The notes under the pieces were generated by a model. It saw nothing but the letters and a program-made list of their open reading frames with translations, was not told where the DNA came from and made no database searches. The position numbers and the translations under genes were made by a program. From Singulisphaera sp. GP187 (GTDB taxonomy: Bacteria > Planctomycetota > Phycisphaerae > Phycisphaerales > SM1A02), in assembly GCA_945871915.1 (NCBI GenBank), contig CAMBXO010000002.1, forward strand, positions 124,001-188,000: a stretch of 64,000 nt of DNA. Direction: 5' to 3'. Below are positions 37,427 through 47,401 of this stretch, in pieces. Each line of letters begins with the position of its first letter. Position 1 is the stretch's first letter.

Positions 37427-38698
37427 TCACCCCCCAGCGGGCTCTGAACCCATCAACTCTGTCAGCACTGCCGTAGCAAAGCCACCCCGTGGAAGGTCAA
37501 AGGCCACTCGGATAAAGCCTCCGTGCACATCAACACCAGCCTCGACCTGCGGATCACTCACTTTCATTCGCAGACTGCGCCGCTCACCTGCCGGTGCATT
37601 CTTTGCCGCAGCAAAGATTGCATGGGATAGACCACATTCATGCAAGGCTTTTTCTTCGATGGCCCATGCGTTTTGCTCGGTGGTCATGCTTGATTCCCCA
37701 ATCATGGGCCCTGTTGGCGAGCAATCGAATTCCTTGAGGCGACGAGCAAGTACAGAGGCTTCTCCGGAATCTGCAAGCATGGTGTCGTGAACTCGAAAGA
37801 GAGATCGACCTGGATGCAGGTTGGCTACATCGCCGGCAACGAATTGATCAAACAACCCCAGCTCGAGCCTTGCACTCAGTACGGCATTCAATCCCGCGCT
37901 CTGAGTTGCATTCATCCAAAACTGCAACATGGATTGCTTGATGGCAAGCACAGATCCCTTGGGTGACCTTCCCTGTGCCATGGCACGCACGGCGGCTCGC
38001 TCGGCAAAGTCGCCCCGTGCCCAGAGCCGTTCACTTGCACGAAAGTCACCAGCGTCAAAGCACGCTCTCGCTTCCTGCTGGCTTGGCGGAAAGGGCGACC
38101 CTTGTGCACCGCAAAGTTCCGCAAGAAGATCGCTCCATCGCTCGGCCGCAAGCAAAGCACCCAACACATGATTGTTGCATCGATTCCCAAATCGCTGCCG
38201 GCCAAAAGCGTTGGGAGCCCCTCGCTCCTCAAGCGTTCGCAAGCCCTGCAGCACTCTTGGAGCCGCCAGCGGATCCACTCCGCGAATCCGAATCGAGAAC
38301 CGGTTGCCTTGCAATTGGCCCGGCCGAAGTTTCGCGTCATGCCTTCGCGACCACAGAACTTGCACAGACGGGTGCGACAACACAGGCGGATCGGGAAGCC
38401 CAGGTAGGTGCACCGAAATCGTTTGCCGCGTCACGGCCTGTCGATCCTTCATGCCGGCATACCCAATGGCTCGAACCGGCACACCGCATTGCTTGGCAAC
38501 AACCTGCAGCAAGTCATCATGCGTTAGACCGGACTTCTGCACCCCCATGTGGAGATGTTCCCCCTGCCCACTGGGATCAATGAGTGGAATTTCGTCCACC
38601 AGAAAGTCTTCGTTGCGTTCCTTGATCGTGCCACCGATCGGATTCGTTGCGATCAGTCTTTGAAGAAGAATCGGGGAGGGCAGCGAAAAATGATTCAC
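37427..38698 (-). CDS. truD: tRNA pseudouridine(13) synthase TruD
   Basis: About 423 residues. TruD motifs are present: GGTIKERNEDFLVDEIP, the catalytic-Asp block IGYAGMKDRQAVTRQTISV, GNRFSIRIRGVD, GAPNAFGRQRFGN, and LQFWMNATQSAGLNAVLSAR in the TRUD insertion domain. I use GTG 38698. The longer frame to 38971 lies inside the bifunctional-nuclease gene, and TTG codons at 38766/38769 just after that gene's stop are alternatives. The region 37379-37426 downstream converges with the 36191 gene. Confidence 0.9.
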   Translation of the reverse strand: MNHFSLPSPILLQRLIATNPIGGTIKERNEDFLVDEIPLIDPSGQGEHLHMGVQKSGLTHDDLLQVVAKQCGVPVRAIGYAGMKDRQAVTRQTISVHLPGLPDPPVLSHPSVQVLWSRRHDAKLRPGQLQGNRFSIRIRGVDPLAAPRVLQGLRTLEERGAPNAFGRQRFGNRCNNHVLGALLAAERWSDLLAELCGAQGSPFPPSQQEARACFDAGDFRASERLWARGDFAERAAVRAMAQGRSPKGSVLAIKQSMLQFWMNATQSAGLNAVLSARLELGLFDQFVAGDVANLHPGRSLFRVHDTMLADSGEASVLARRLKEFDCSPTGPMIGESSMTTEQNAWAIEEKALHECGLSHAIFAAAKNAPAGERRSLRMKVSDPQVEAGVDVHGGFIRVAFDLPRGGFATAVLTELMGSEPAGG

Positions 38699-38771
38699 GC
38701 GAGCACGTCCGACGGATTCGAGGATTCGCTCACATTCCAATGCCGGCAATTGCGGCTCGTGCAACAAACAG

Positions 38772-39242
38772 TCACTCGTCAGACTCTTCCGCGTCCGGCT
38801 CCTGCTCTGGGCCAATCTCCGGCATGGAACCAGCACCCGCCGCCGCTTCGGACGAGGCTTGCTCCAACACACTCTCTTCAACCAGAATCGGCACACCCTT
38901 GGCCACACCAATCGCAATGGCATCGGACGGTCGAGAGTCGATCTGCAATTCGCTGCTGGCGTTCTTGACAATCAGTCGCGCATAGAACGTGCCTTCACGC
39001 ATGTCGTGAATTTCGATTCGCAGCAGTGTCCCCCCGAGTGCGTCAATGACATTGGCCAACAGATCATGGGTCTGCGGTCGTGGAATCTCGATGCCTTTCA
39101 ACCTTCGTTCAATCGCAAATGCTTCAGGCAAACCAATGACGATCGGGAAAGTTCTCTCGCCATCGATCTCTGAAAGTTCAATGATCTGCATGTCCGTCAT
39201 TTCACGGATGAAGATGCGAGAAAGTTGCATGGCAATGGTCAT
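38772..39242 (-). CDS. Bifunctional nuclease-family protein (DUF151)
   Basis: A 156-residue protein with the BFN domain: FIREMTDMQIIELSEIDGER, TFPIVIGLPEAFAIERRLKG, HDMREGTFYARLIVKN, and IDSRPSDAIAIGVAKGVPIL. The RPSDAIALA-type motif is diagnostic. An acidic tail (QEPDAEESDE) follows. AGGAGCC precedes the ATG. It is divergent from metK, with 112 bases between, and followed by truD on the same strand. Confidence 0.88.
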   Translation of the reverse strand: MTIAMQLSRIFIREMTDMQIIELSEIDGERTFPIVIGLPEAFAIERRLKGIEIPRPQTHDLLANVIDALGGTLLRIEIHDMREGTFYARLIVKNASSELQIDSRPSDAIAIGVAKGVPILVEESVLEQASSEAAAGAGSMPEIGPEQEPDAEESDE

Positions 39243-39354
39243 AGGCGGCTCCTAGGCGTCATGGTAGGAACGCCGAAACTCTCTGGGTAGGCTGGCTCGA
39301 TACCATTGTTCCCTCTTCCGCCACACGCCTCAAACGATTATCGGAGAACAGACC

Positions 39355-40578
39355 ATGCCAGCGAAGTATCTCTTTACCAGTGAATCCGTCTCCATGGGCC
39401 ATCCGGACAAGCTCGCTGATCAGATCAGCGATGCTGTGCTCGACGCCATGCTGACGCAGGATCCTGCAAGCCGTGTCGCATGTGAAACGCTGGTGACCAC
39501 AGGGACTGCGGTCGTGGCAGGCGAAGTCACCACCAAAGCCGTGATCGATATTCCACGCATCGTTCGTGCCGCCGTTCTGAAGGCAGGCTATGACTGTCCG
39601 TCCAAGGGATTTGATGGACGGAGTTGCGGAGTAAATGTGCTCCTTGGCAAGCAGAGTCCGGACATCGCTCGCGGCGTTGGTCGCAAGAAGAAAAAGGACC
39701 AGGGTGCCGGCGATCAAGGCATGATGTTTGGATTTGCTTGCAACGAGACAAAGGAACTCATGCCGCTTCCAATTTCTCTTTCGCATGAATTGGTCAAGCG
39801 ACAAGCGTTCGTCCGCCAAACAAATCTCATTCCTGGCCTGCGACCCGATGCCAAGAGTCAGGTCACGGTTCAGTACGAAGGTCTCAAGGCGGTCTGCATT
39901 GACACCGTGGTGCTTAGCACGCAGCACGCACCGCAGTGGAATGGCCCCGCCGGACAAAAACGCTTGAAGGCCGCGGTGATCAAGCACATCATCAAGCCCG
40001 TGCTTGGAAAGTGGTGGCGCAACTCCATCAAGGTGCATGTGAATCCAACTGGGCAATTTGAGATCGGCGGTCCCCATGGGGATTGCGGTCTAACGGGCCG
40101 AAAGATCATTGTGGACACCTACGGCGGTCGAGGTCGGCACGGTGGCGGCGCTTTCAGTGGCAAGGATCCAAGCAAAGTGGACCGCAGCGCTGCGTACATG
40201 AGTCGCTATATCGCCAAGAACATTGTCGCGGCTGGTCTGGCGGATGTCTGCGAAGTGCAGTTGAGTTATGCCATCGGCGTGGCACAGCCCACAAGTGTTC
40301 TGGTGGACACACAGGGCACCGGTCGAATTCCCGATGCGTGGCTGGCCAAGGAAGTGCAGCGACACTTTGAACTCACGCCCGCTGGGATCATTGCGTCACT
40401 TGATTTGCTGCGACCCATTTATGCCGTGACTGCGACTCATGGACACTTCGGTCGAAAACCTGGCGAGGGCGGATCGGGCACATTCTCATGGGAGCGAACC
40501 GATAAGGCTCAAGCTTTGAAAAAGGCTGCGGCACGGAAGTACCCAAAGAGCTTTGTCGAACCAAAGCCCTCTCGCTGA
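39355..40578 (+). CDS. metK: S-adenosylmethionine synthetase
   Basis: Makes SAM from methionine and ATP. The 407-residue protein has [20 protein letters not shown] with the ATP-binding GHPDK at 15-19, [16 protein letters not shown] (hexapeptide motif), [20 protein letters not shown], and [24 protein letters not shown] sits 9 bases before the ATG. It heads a plus-strand group of four genes with short gaps. No SAM riboswitch was recognised in the 112-base leader. Confidence 0.96.
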   Translation: MPAKYLFTSESVSMGHPDKLADQISDAVLDAMLTQDPASRVACETLVTTGTAVVAGEVTTKAVIDIPRIVRAAVLKAGYDCPSKGFDGRSCGVNVLLGKQSPDIARGVGRKKKKDQGAGDQGMMFGFACNETKELMPLPISLSHELVKRQAFVRQTNLIPGLRPDAKSQVTVQYEGLKAVCIDTVVLSTQHAPQWNGPAGQKRLKAAVIKHIIKPVLGKWWRNSIKVHVNPTGQFEIGGPHGDCGLTGRKIIVDTYGGRGRHGGGAFSGKDPSKVDRSAAYMSRYIAKNIVAAGLADVCEVQLSYAIGVAQPTSVLVDTQGTGRIPDAWLAKEVQRHFELTPAGIIASLDLLRPIYAVTATHGHFGRKPGEGGSGTFSWERTDKAQALKKAAARKYPKSFVEPKPSR

Positions 40579-40588
40579 TGGGAACTCT

Positions 40589-41968
40589 GTGAATCCAGGA
40601 CGGATCGCCGCTTTCGATCGGCTCGTGGATCATGCAAGCGAATGGCCCCGCATTGATCCGCCTCGTGATGAGGCGGCTGCAATGTGGTCCACCGACATGG
40701 ATCCGCGCGACGCGGCACTTGGCCGCATGATCGAACGGCAAGCGGTTCGGCGATGGATCACGCTGAAATCATTGCTTGAGCATCAACTCACCCGTCCGTG
40801 GGCCAAGGTCGAGTTTCCATTACAGGCAGCGTTGCTTGGAGGTGCTGCACAACTGATCTTGATGGATCGAATTCCAGAGCATGCGGCGGTGGATGAAACG
40901 GTGGAGTGGGCGAAACGGCGGCTACGGCCGGGTGCGGGTGGGATGGTGAATGCAGTCTTGCGAGGACTGGCTGCGCTGCGTGAGGAACGCCTTTCACCCG
41001 AAGCGTTTGCTGCATGCGATCCAGAAGCGTGCGACTTGATTCCGCTTGAGGGAGGCGGAGCATGGAAACTGCGCAAGCCTGTATTCAGTGCTTCGCCACC
41101 TGATCGACTGTCGCAAAAAACGGGGCTTCCACTTCAGGTGCTCCTTCGTTGGATCAATCGCTTTGGCATGGCCGAAGCTCGCCGCGTTGCGCTGCATGGG
41201 CTTGTGCAACCACCAATTTTTGTTCATGGGTTGCCCAGCGGTACTCCGAATGCCGAACTTGTGAACGGAACAACCGCGAGTGTGTGGACGGGAGATCATG
41301 CACAGTTGGTCGCTGTGCTTGCTGAACATCCCATGGCGCGAGTGCAGGACATCTCAAGTGCGATGGCAGTTGAACTGACGGCTGGCATGCAACCCCGCAT
41401 CATCATTGATGCATGTGCAGGCCGCGGAACCAAGTCGCTACAACTTGCGGCGCAGCATCCGCAAGCGGAAGTGATCGCAAGCGAGCCAGATGAGGCGCGA
41501 TGCAATGCCCTCAAGGCGGTCGCCGAGCGCGTGCGCGGTTTGGCGAACATTCGAGTGGCCACAGGCAACGATCTCGCTGCATTGATTGGACAGGCCGACC
41601 TGTTGGTGCTTGATGTGCCCTGCTCCAACACGGGCGTGCTACCCAGACGCATCGAGGCGGCCCTTCGACTGAACCCCATTTCGATTCAATCGCTTGTTTC
41701 GCTTCAGCGGCAAATTGTTGAACAACATCTTCCGCTTCTCAAGCCGGGTGGCGCCGTCTTGTTTGCCACCTGCAGTATGGAGCCTGAGGAGAACGAGCGG
41801 CAAGTCGAGTGGATGACGGCTCGTTTGGGCAAAATATCTCCACAAACAGAACGCCGTAGGCCTGAGGGGCTGCCCGGAGACCCCCCAAACGTGTATCGGG
41901 ATGGCGCGTTTGCTGCTTTGTACACAGCCGTTTCTCCGCGAGTTCAATTTGGGGCCGGCATTCGGTAG
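40589..41968 (+). CDS. RsmB/NOP-family RNA m5C methyltransferase
   Basis: A 459-residue protein with an N-terminal NusB-like domain (about 35-130, DAALGRMIERQAVRRWITLK) and a methyltransferase domain. The SAM motif is DACAGRGTKSLQLA (about 274-287). The two cysteines of the family are C345 in LDVPCSNTGVLPR and the catalytic C395 in LFATCSMEPEEN. That matches RsmB (16S rRNA C967), although the exact target is not proven. GTG start 10 bases after the metK stop; TTG 40553 is the longer alternative. Confidence 0.88.
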   Translation: MNPGRIAAFDRLVDHASEWPRIDPPRDEAAAMWSTDMDPRDAALGRMIERQAVRRWITLKSLLEHQLTRPWAKVEFPLQAALLGGAAQLILMDRIPEHAAVDETVEWAKRRLRPGAGGMVNAVLRGLAALREERLSPEAFAACDPEACDLIPLEGGGAWKLRKPVFSASPPDRLSQKTGLPLQVLLRWINRFGMAEARRVALHGLVQPPIFVHGLPSGTPNAELVNGTTASVWTGDHAQLVAVLAEHPMARVQDISSAMAVELTAGMQPRIIIDACAGRGTKSLQLAAQHPQAEVIASEPDEARCNALKAVAERVRGLANIRVATGNDLAALIGQADLLVLDVPCSNTGVLPRRIEAALRLNPISIQSLVSLQRQIVEQHLPLLKPGGAVLFATCSMEPEENERQVEWMTARLGKISPQTERRRPEGLPGDPPNVYRDGAFAALYTAVSPRVQFGAGIR

Positions 41969-41999
41969 CATTGTCCGATTCACCATTTAGGAAGACCGA

Positions 42000-42461
42000 A
42001 TGAACGTCCTTGAAGTTTTACAGCCCGATTGCATCAAAGTTCCATTACAAGCTCGCGATAAGAAATCCGCCATTGAAGAATTGGTGGATGTGCTTGCGAA
42101 AACGGGTGCAGTCTCCGACGCAGCGGAACTGAAGGTCGCTGTGTGGAACAGGGAAATGCAACGAAGCACCGGTATCGGTGAGGGCCTTGCGATTCCGCAC
42201 GGCAAAGGTAGCGCCGTCAGACGATTGGCCATGGCCATTGGTGTTCCTGAACATCCCATCGCGTATGACAGCATCGATCACAAGCCCGTGAAATTGATTG
42301 CGATGCTTGTGAGTCCAACCGAAAAGGTGACCGAGCATGTTCAAGCACTCGGCCGACTCAGCCGGCTGATGACCGATGCTGCTTTTCGTGAACGAACCTA
42401 TGCCGCACACACCGCCGAAGAGATGTACGAGATTTTTCGCAAGGCGGAGACCGCGGAATAG
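42000..42461 (+). CDS. PTS EIIA-type (PtsN-like) protein
   Basis: A 153-residue single-domain EIIA of the fructose/nitrogen class: REMQRSTGIGEGLAIPHGKG with the phospho-acceptor His in AIPHGK, PEHPIAYDSIDHKPVKLIAM, and EHVQALGRLSRLMTDAAFRE. This is closer to the standard PtsN than the 30215 protein. No HPr, EI or permease is in the window, so a regulatory role is likely. It is 31 bases after the methyltransferase and 5 before the J-domain gene. Confidence 0.88.
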   Translation: MNVLEVLQPDCIKVPLQARDKKSAIEELVDVLAKTGAVSDAAELKVAVWNREMQRSTGIGEGLAIPHGKGSAVRRLAMAIGVPEHPIAYDSIDHKPVKLIAMLVSPTEKVTEHVQALGRLSRLMTDAAFRERTYAAHTAEEMYEIFRKAETAE

Positions 42462-42466
42462 CCGCC

Positions 42467-43375
42467 ATGAATCGAGATCCCTACGAGGTGCTTGGAGTTG
42501 CTCGCTCCGCCACCGCGGATCAGATTCGTGAAGCTCATCGAAGGCTTGCCAAGAAGCATCACCCCGATCTCAGTAAAAAGCCGGAGTCCGCGGCCATATT
42601 CAAAGAAGTGCAGGCGGCCTATGACCTGCTCTCTGACGCAGCCAGTCGAAAGCAATTTGATCAATACGGCGTCTCGGGTCCGAGCAGAGGCCACGGTGGA
42701 CAAGGTGCAGGTGGATTCGGTGGGCAAGGCAATTGGGGCAATGTCGACCCGTCGACCTTTGAGGAAATCTTTGGAGACTTTCTTGGTTCCTCGCGAGGTG
42801 GCGCCAGGTCTCGTCGCGGTGCACAAGCCGGTGGCGATCTTGAAAGCGAAATCTCCGTTGATTTTATGACCGCGGCCGTTGGCGGCGTGCGCCACATCAA
42901 TATGCAGAGCGGCGGTGAGCCCTTGCAAATGGATGTGCGCATTCCAGCCGGTATTGAAAGCGGTGGCATTTTACGATTGCGAGGCAAAGGTTCAGCGGGA
43001 ATGGGCGGTGGTCCCGCCGGCGATTTGGTGCTTCGAGTGACCGTGGCCCCGCATCCGTGGTTCAAACGAGAGGGGCTCGATGTGCTTGTCGAGATTCCAA
43101 TCTCCATCACAGAATGTGCGTTAGGAACCACGGTGGAAGTTCCGTTGCTCGAAGGCTTCGCAACACTTCGCATACCGCCCCAGACCGGCAGCGGAAAACG
43201 GTTGCGACTGAAGGGAAAGGGCGTCGTTACGAAGAACGCTTCAGGTGACCTGTACGCGATGATTCGCGTAGATCCACCACGAGTGATCACGAATGACGAT
43301 CGTGCAGAACTTGAAAACCTGAAGTCACGCGAATTCGATCCGCGAGCGGATGCCCCCTGGAACACATTGAAGTAG
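42467..43375 (+). CDS. DnaJ/CbpA-like J-domain chaperone without zinc finger
   Basis: A 302-residue co-chaperone. The J-domain (5-70) has the H-P-D triad at 32-34 (AKKHHPDLSKKPE) that stimulates DnaK. A Gly/Arg-rich linker follows, then two C-terminal substrate-binding domains (DVRIPAGIESGGILRLRGKG, PHPWFKREGLDVLVEIPI, TLRIPPQTGSGKRLRLKGKG). The four CxxCxGxG zinc motifs of DnaJ are absent, so it is a CbpA-type (class B) member. It converges on hpt with a 10-base gap. Confidence 0.92.
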   Translation: MNRDPYEVLGVARSATADQIREAHRRLAKKHHPDLSKKPESAAIFKEVQAAYDLLSDAASRKQFDQYGVSGPSRGHGGQGAGGFGGQGNWGNVDPSTFEEIFGDFLGSSRGGARSRRGAQAGGDLESEISVDFMTAAVGGVRHINMQSGGEPLQMDVRIPAGIESGGILRLRGKGSAGMGGGPAGDLVLRVTVAPHPWFKREGLDVLVEIPISITECALGTTVEVPLLEGFATLRIPPQTGSGKRLRLKGKGVVTKNASGDLYAMIRVDPPRVITNDDRAELENLKSREFDPRADAPWNTLK

Positions 43376-43385
43376 CGGCGCGTGC

Positions 43386-43946
43386 TTAACGCACCAGCGA
43401 TGTCTTGACACCAATCTTGCGCAGGCTGACGACATCCGAAAGATTTCGAAACCAACCCGAATAGTCCAAGCCGTATCCGGCAACAAACACATCATCGATA
43501 TCAAAGCCAATGAATTCGCAGGGCGTTGCAAGAGCTGCCGGAACTTTCTTGCGAAGCAACACACACGCTCGCACGCTGGCCGCACCTCGATCAATCATTT
43601 GTTGACGTAAAAAGGTGAGCGTTCGACCACTGTCAAGAATGTCGTCGACCAGCAGCACATGCAGCCCCTTGACTTCCGGCATCACCCCCTCAACGCGAGG
43701 CCCCTGTGAGATGGTCCCACGGCCATAACTGCGCACGGTGGCGACATCGACCCGCAAGCGATTCGGAAGCCTTCGCACCAAATCTGCTGCAAAGATGAAT
43801 GCTCCCGTCATCACCGGTGCGATCACAATTCCATCCACCGCATCCCCGTAGGCATCCACGATTTCGGTTGCCAGAACTGGCAAGCGTGCTGCAATGGCCG
43901 CGGCCGGAACCACCACACCTGCCGGTTCGAGATCGATTTCACTCAT
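43386..43946 (-). CDS. hpt: Hypoxanthine phosphoribosyltransferase
   Basis: Purine salvage enzyme of 186 residues. The PRPP-binding motif is VLLVDDILDSGRTL (about 97-110). The flexible-loop region carries VRSYGRGTISQGP, and the base-binding end has FIGFDIDDVFVAGYGLDYSG. Its ATG overlaps the gatB stop by 4 bases (ATGA), so it is translationally coupled to gatB. Confidence 0.93.
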   Translation of the reverse strand: MSEIDLEPAGVVVPAAAIAARLPVLATEIVDAYGDAVDGIVIAPVMTGAFIFAADLVRRLPNRLRVDVATVRSYGRGTISQGPRVEGVMPEVKGLHVLLVDDILDSGRTLTFLRQQMIDRGAASVRACVLLRKKVPAALATPCEFIGFDIDDVFVAGYGLDYSGWFRNLSDVVSLRKIGVKTSLVR

Positions 43947-45463
43947 GATGTTTGCAACCTTTTTAGAAGTCGTTCACTCACACGCTTGGCCTCAGCCTTG
44001 CCCCCAGATAATTTCATGACCGCACCCACCAATCGCCCGATGGCCGCACCCTTTCCAGATGCAACATCGCTCGCGGCTTGCGGATTGGCGGCAATCGCTT
44101 CCTCACACCAGCGATCCACGGCAGCGTCGTCATTCACTTGAAGCAGGTTGTGGCGCTCCGCGAGTTCCTTGACTGAACCGTCGCCTTCACAGAGAAGCCC
44201 GAACAATTGATCGGCTGCTTGAGCCCCGATCATGTTGGCCTCTCGCAGCGCAACCAATTCTGCAATGCGCTGAGGTTGAACCCCCAAGGCTGCAAGCCCA
44301 ACCCCACGATCATTGGCCCACTTCGCACCGGTGTTTCGCAGAAATTTTCCAATGGCAAAGCCGGATTTCTTTCCCCCACCAGCAGCCTGCACACACGCCT
44401 CAAAGTAAAAACAGTCCTGGCGATCGGCGGTCAAGTGTTCCGCATCCACCGCAGCAAGACCATAGTCCGACACATAGCGATGGCGGCGAGCAAGCGGCAG
44501 TTCGACCAACTCCCCCTTCAATTTGGTCAGCCACGCTTCATCGATTTCCACAGGCAAGAGATCAGGGTCAGGGAGATAACGGTAATCATGCGCGTCTTCT
44601 TTTTCGCGCTGCAGAACCGTCTCTTGGCGATCATCGTCCCATCCACGCGTGCTCTTCATTCCGCGCCCCATCGTGCGACCGTCCAGTTTCCACGCGGCCA
44701 CCTGCCGTATGGCTTCATGTTCGATCGCCCCTTGCACGGCTTTGAATGAGTTGAGGTTTTTTACTTCCGCGATCGGAGTTCGGACCTCGGAACCATCCTC
44801 CAGCGTGATCGCCACATTCACATTGGGTTCAAAGCGCATGTGCCCCTTTTGCATGACCCCCTGCGTCACCCCCAGAAACCTGCAGAGATGTCGAAGTTCT
44901 TGCGCAAAAGTCACCACTTCGTCAGCACTTCCAAAGTCCGGCTCAGTGACGATCTCCAAGAGAGGCGTACCCGCTCGATTCAAATCCACCAGACTTCCGT
45001 CGTAGGGAAGCCCACCCGGAAGTTCGTGACTCAGCTTGCCTGTGTCTTCTTCAAGGTGCGCTCGAATGATGCCAATGCGTTTGTGCGTTCCATCCGCCAA
45101 GGGCAGTTGAAAAAATCCGCCGCTACATAACGGCTGGTCGTACTGACTGATTTGATACCCCTTGGGAAGATCTGGGTAGAAATAATTTTTCCGATCCCAG
45201 TGACAGTGTTTGGAGATCGTGCTGTGAAGTGCCAGACCCACGATGGCCGAAAGTTCCACGGCCCGCTTGTTCAATACCGGGAGTGTGCCCGGCAAGGCTG
45301 CGACCAGCGGGTCCACGAGCTCATTGGGCAACCGTCCCTCAAACTCCGGATGTGCGGGATTGGGTGCCCGCGTGAACATTTTGCTGCGGGTCTGCAATTC
45401 CACATGAATCTCTAATCCAACAATAAGACGAGTGGACTGGATGGAAGCCAAGGCAGCGGGCAT
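43943..45463 (-). CDS. gatB: Aspartyl/glutamyl-tRNA(Asn/Gln) amidotransferase subunit B
   Basis: tRNA-binding subunit of GatCAB, which amidates mis-charged Glu-tRNA-Gln and Asp-tRNA-Asn. About 506 residues, with VGLEIHVELQTRSKMF, DRKNYFYPDLPKGYQISQYD, GRMKSTRGWDDDRQETVLQR-like GRGMKSTRGWDDDRQETVLQ, and the C-terminal YqeY-like domain (GKGAAIGRLVGAVMKLSGGK). gatA and gatC are not in the window. I start at ATG 45463; ATG 45487 would overlap the divergent gene's start. Confidence 0.94.
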   Translation of the reverse strand: MPAALASIQSTRLIVGLEIHVELQTRSKMFTRAPNPAHPEFEGRLPNELVDPLVAALPGTLPVLNKRAVELSAIVGLALHSTISKHCHWDRKNYFYPDLPKGYQISQYDQPLCSGGFFQLPLADGTHKRIGIIRAHLEEDTGKLSHELPGGLPYDGSLVDLNRAGTPLLEIVTEPDFGSADEVVTFAQELRHLCRFLGVTQGVMQKGHMRFEPNVNVAITLEDGSEVRTPIAEVKNLNSFKAVQGAIEHEAIRQVAAWKLDGRTMGRGMKSTRGWDDDRQETVLQREKEDAHDYRYLPDPDLLPVEIDEAWLTKLKGELVELPLARRHRYVSDYGLAAVDAEHLTADRQDCFYFEACVQAAGGGKKSGFAIGKFLRNTGAKWANDRGVGLAALGVQPQRIAELVALREANMIGAQAADQLFGLLCEGDGSVKELAERHNLLQVNDDAAVDRWCEEAIAANPQAASDVASGKGAAIGRLVGAVMKLSGGKAEAKRVSERLLKRLQTS

Positions 45464-45485
45464 GGCAAGATCATAAAGTCTCCAC

Positions 45486-46898
45486 ATGCGGATGTTCGAT
45501 CACCCCATCCTTCCGTTGGCATGTGGTGCGGTATGGCTGTGCACCTGCGCAGAACCGTCCGCGGTCGAATCGCCCGATCCACCTGCCACCGCACCCGTTC
45601 AACCCGCGATGCAACAGGGCGCACCATTGTCCGATCGAACCACACGCGTGCATGAACCTGCGTTCCGATCGTCGACCGAAGACATTCGCCTAGGCCAATC
45701 ATCCAATTTTAAGACCCCTCGCTCGGAAACTCGAACCGGTGTCCAACAACCCATCGCAAGCGACCCAGTTCCGCCCGCCGCCACTGTGGCTTTAGATCAA
45801 CCGACCGATCCAGCCATGAGCAGCTCAACACTCCACGCGGATCAACCGCCAACGATTCCGCCTGAAGTTCGGCGCGGTTTAATGCCAGCGCAGGCTCTTA
45901 CAAAACCTTCTGCTCCTCTGGAAGTGACGGTGCAGGCAACCGATCCTCGCGGCGCACTCACCTTGCAGATCATGGATCGAGATGGGCATGTCACCGACAC
46001 CATTGCAGTGAGTCCAGGTACCGTGGATCTTCAGCCTCTTTCGGCCTCGCTGACTGGATCGCAACAAACGATGTGGATTCAGCTTGTTGAGGATGGAAAT
46101 CCAATCGAAGCGCCAATCTGGATTACTCCACTTCGGTCACCGCCACCTGTTCGAACGGTTCGATCCATTCGGGCTTCCAATCAACAGCCCTACACCCGCA
46201 TCATCGGATGGGGCGACCGCGCTTTCGACCCGCAGGACGCGGACACCAAGACGGCCATGCCGCAATGGACGGCACCTGAACCCGTGATCACAAGCGGGTT
46301 CCGTATGGAGCAAGCAGTGGATTGCATTCTGCACACCAGCGAGGGATCCATTCGCGTGGCGTTTGTGCCTGATGCGGCTCCAGAAACAGTTGAGAATTTT
46401 CTGCGACTTGCGCGCAGCGGTTTTTACGATGCCACCATCTTTCATCGAATCGTTCCTCTCGATCGTGAGGGCCGACCGTTTGTGGTGCAGGGAGGCGATC
46501 CAACTGGAACGGGCGATGGTGGGCCGGGGTGGAATCTGGCTCTGGAACCAAGCTCGGTTCCGCACGACCGCGGCATTATGGGCATGGCCCGTGGCGATGA
46601 TCCCAATAGTGCTGGAAGCCAGTTTTATTTTTCGCTTTCACGACAGGGAACGGCTCGGCTCGACGGGCAATATTGCACCTTTGCCGGTGTGGTGGACGGC
46701 TGGGACGCCATGGATCGATTGGCCAAAAGCGAGATCGCAGACGCATCAAGCGGCCGCCCGCGTCAGCCGCCTCTCCTTCAAAAAGTAGAAGTCGTTCCCG
46801 CACAACCCCGCGTTGCCAATGCGTCGGTCATCGGTGCGGCGCCCTCAGAAGAAGACGTGACCGAACCTCTCAACCCTTCTTCGGCTTCGGCTCCGTGA
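45486..46898 (+). CDS. Exported cyclophilin-type peptidylprolyl isomerase with long N-terminal extension
   Basis: A 470-residue protein. The N-terminus (MRMFDHPILPLACGAVWLCT) looks like an export signal, possibly a lipoprotein signal. About 260 residues of Pro/Thr-rich sequence with a beta-rich part follow. The cyclophilin domain starts near 275: CILHTSEGSIRVAFVPDAAP, TIFHRIVP, FVVQGGDPTGTGDGGPGW, RGDDPNSAGSQFYFSLS and DGQYCTFAGVVDGWDAMDRL. The active-site Arg is in FHRIV. It overlaps the convergent cytoplasmic cyclophilin gene by 29 bases. Confidence 0.85.
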   Translation: MRMFDHPILPLACGAVWLCTCAEPSAVESPDPPATAPVQPAMQQGAPLSDRTTRVHEPAFRSSTEDIRLGQSSNFKTPRSETRTGVQQPIASDPVPPAATVALDQPTDPAMSSSTLHADQPPTIPPEVRRGLMPAQALTKPSAPLEVTVQATDPRGALTLQIMDRDGHVTDTIAVSPGTVDLQPLSASLTGSQQTMWIQLVEDGNPIEAPIWITPLRSPPPVRTVRSIRASNQQPYTRIIGWGDRAFDPQDADTKTAMPQWTAPEPVITSGFRMEQAVDCILHTSEGSIRVAFVPDAAPETVENFLRLARSGFYDATIFHRIVPLDREGRPFVVQGGDPTGTGDGGPGWNLALEPSSVPHDRGIMGMARGDDPNSAGSQFYFSLSRQGTARLDGQYCTFAGVVDGWDAMDRLAKSEIADASSGRPRQPPLLQKVEVVPAQPRVANASVIGAAPSEEDVTEPLNPSSASAP

Positions 46899-47355
46899 CC
46901 TTGGTCATCTTTGGCAGCTTTCCAGAAGGCCGTCCATTTTTGTCCACGGGAATCGCTGCAATCTTTTTCACAATCTCCATGCCTTTGGTTACCTGTCCAA
47001 AGCCGGTGTACTGGCCATCAAGATGTTGACACTGTTCGCGTGTCAAGCAAATAAAGAATTGGCTTCCCGCACTGTTGGGATCTGCGCTCCGCGCCATGGA
47101 AAGTGTTCCAGGCACATGCGGTCGCTTGTTGAATTCTGCTTTCACACTCCAACCGGGCCCACCGGTTCCAGTTCCCTCGGGGCAACCACCTTGAATCACA
47201 AACCCCGGGATGATCCGATGAAACCCGATGCCGTCATAAAACCCTTTGCGAAGAAGTTTCTGGAAATTCTCCACATGACCCGGAGCCACATCATCCCAGA
47301 GTTCTACTTCGATGTCGCCAAAATCAGTTCCGATGGTTGCAGTTGGATAGGCCAT
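46870..47355 (-). CDS. Cyclophilin-type peptidylprolyl isomerase (cytoplasmic)
   Basis: A 161-residue single-domain cyclophilin: TDFGDIEVELWDDVAPGHVE, GIGFHRIIPGFVIQGGCPEG with the catalytic Arg, MARSADPNSAGSQFFICLTR, HLDGQYTGFGQVTKGMEIV. No signal peptide, so it acts in the cytoplasm. It resembles the domain at 45486-46898 but is encoded on the other strand and overlaps it tail to tail. Confidence 0.92.
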   Translation of the reverse strand: MAYPTATIGTDFGDIEVELWDDVAPGHVENFQKLLRKGFYDGIGFHRIIPGFVIQGGCPEGTGTGGPGWSVKAEFNKRPHVPGTLSMARSADPNSAGSQFFICLTREQCQHLDGQYTGFGQVTKGMEIVKKIAAIPVDKNGRPSGKLPKMTKVTEPKPKKG

Positions 47356-47401
47356 AGCGTGAATGTATCGAATGGTCCATCACAATGGAATGCACGCATA
47401 C

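Noticed and set aside
39243-39354. SAM riboswitch upstream of metK
   Set aside because: The 112-base gap has no SAM-I type four-way junction or terminator that I can draw; it looks like a plain divergent promoter region.
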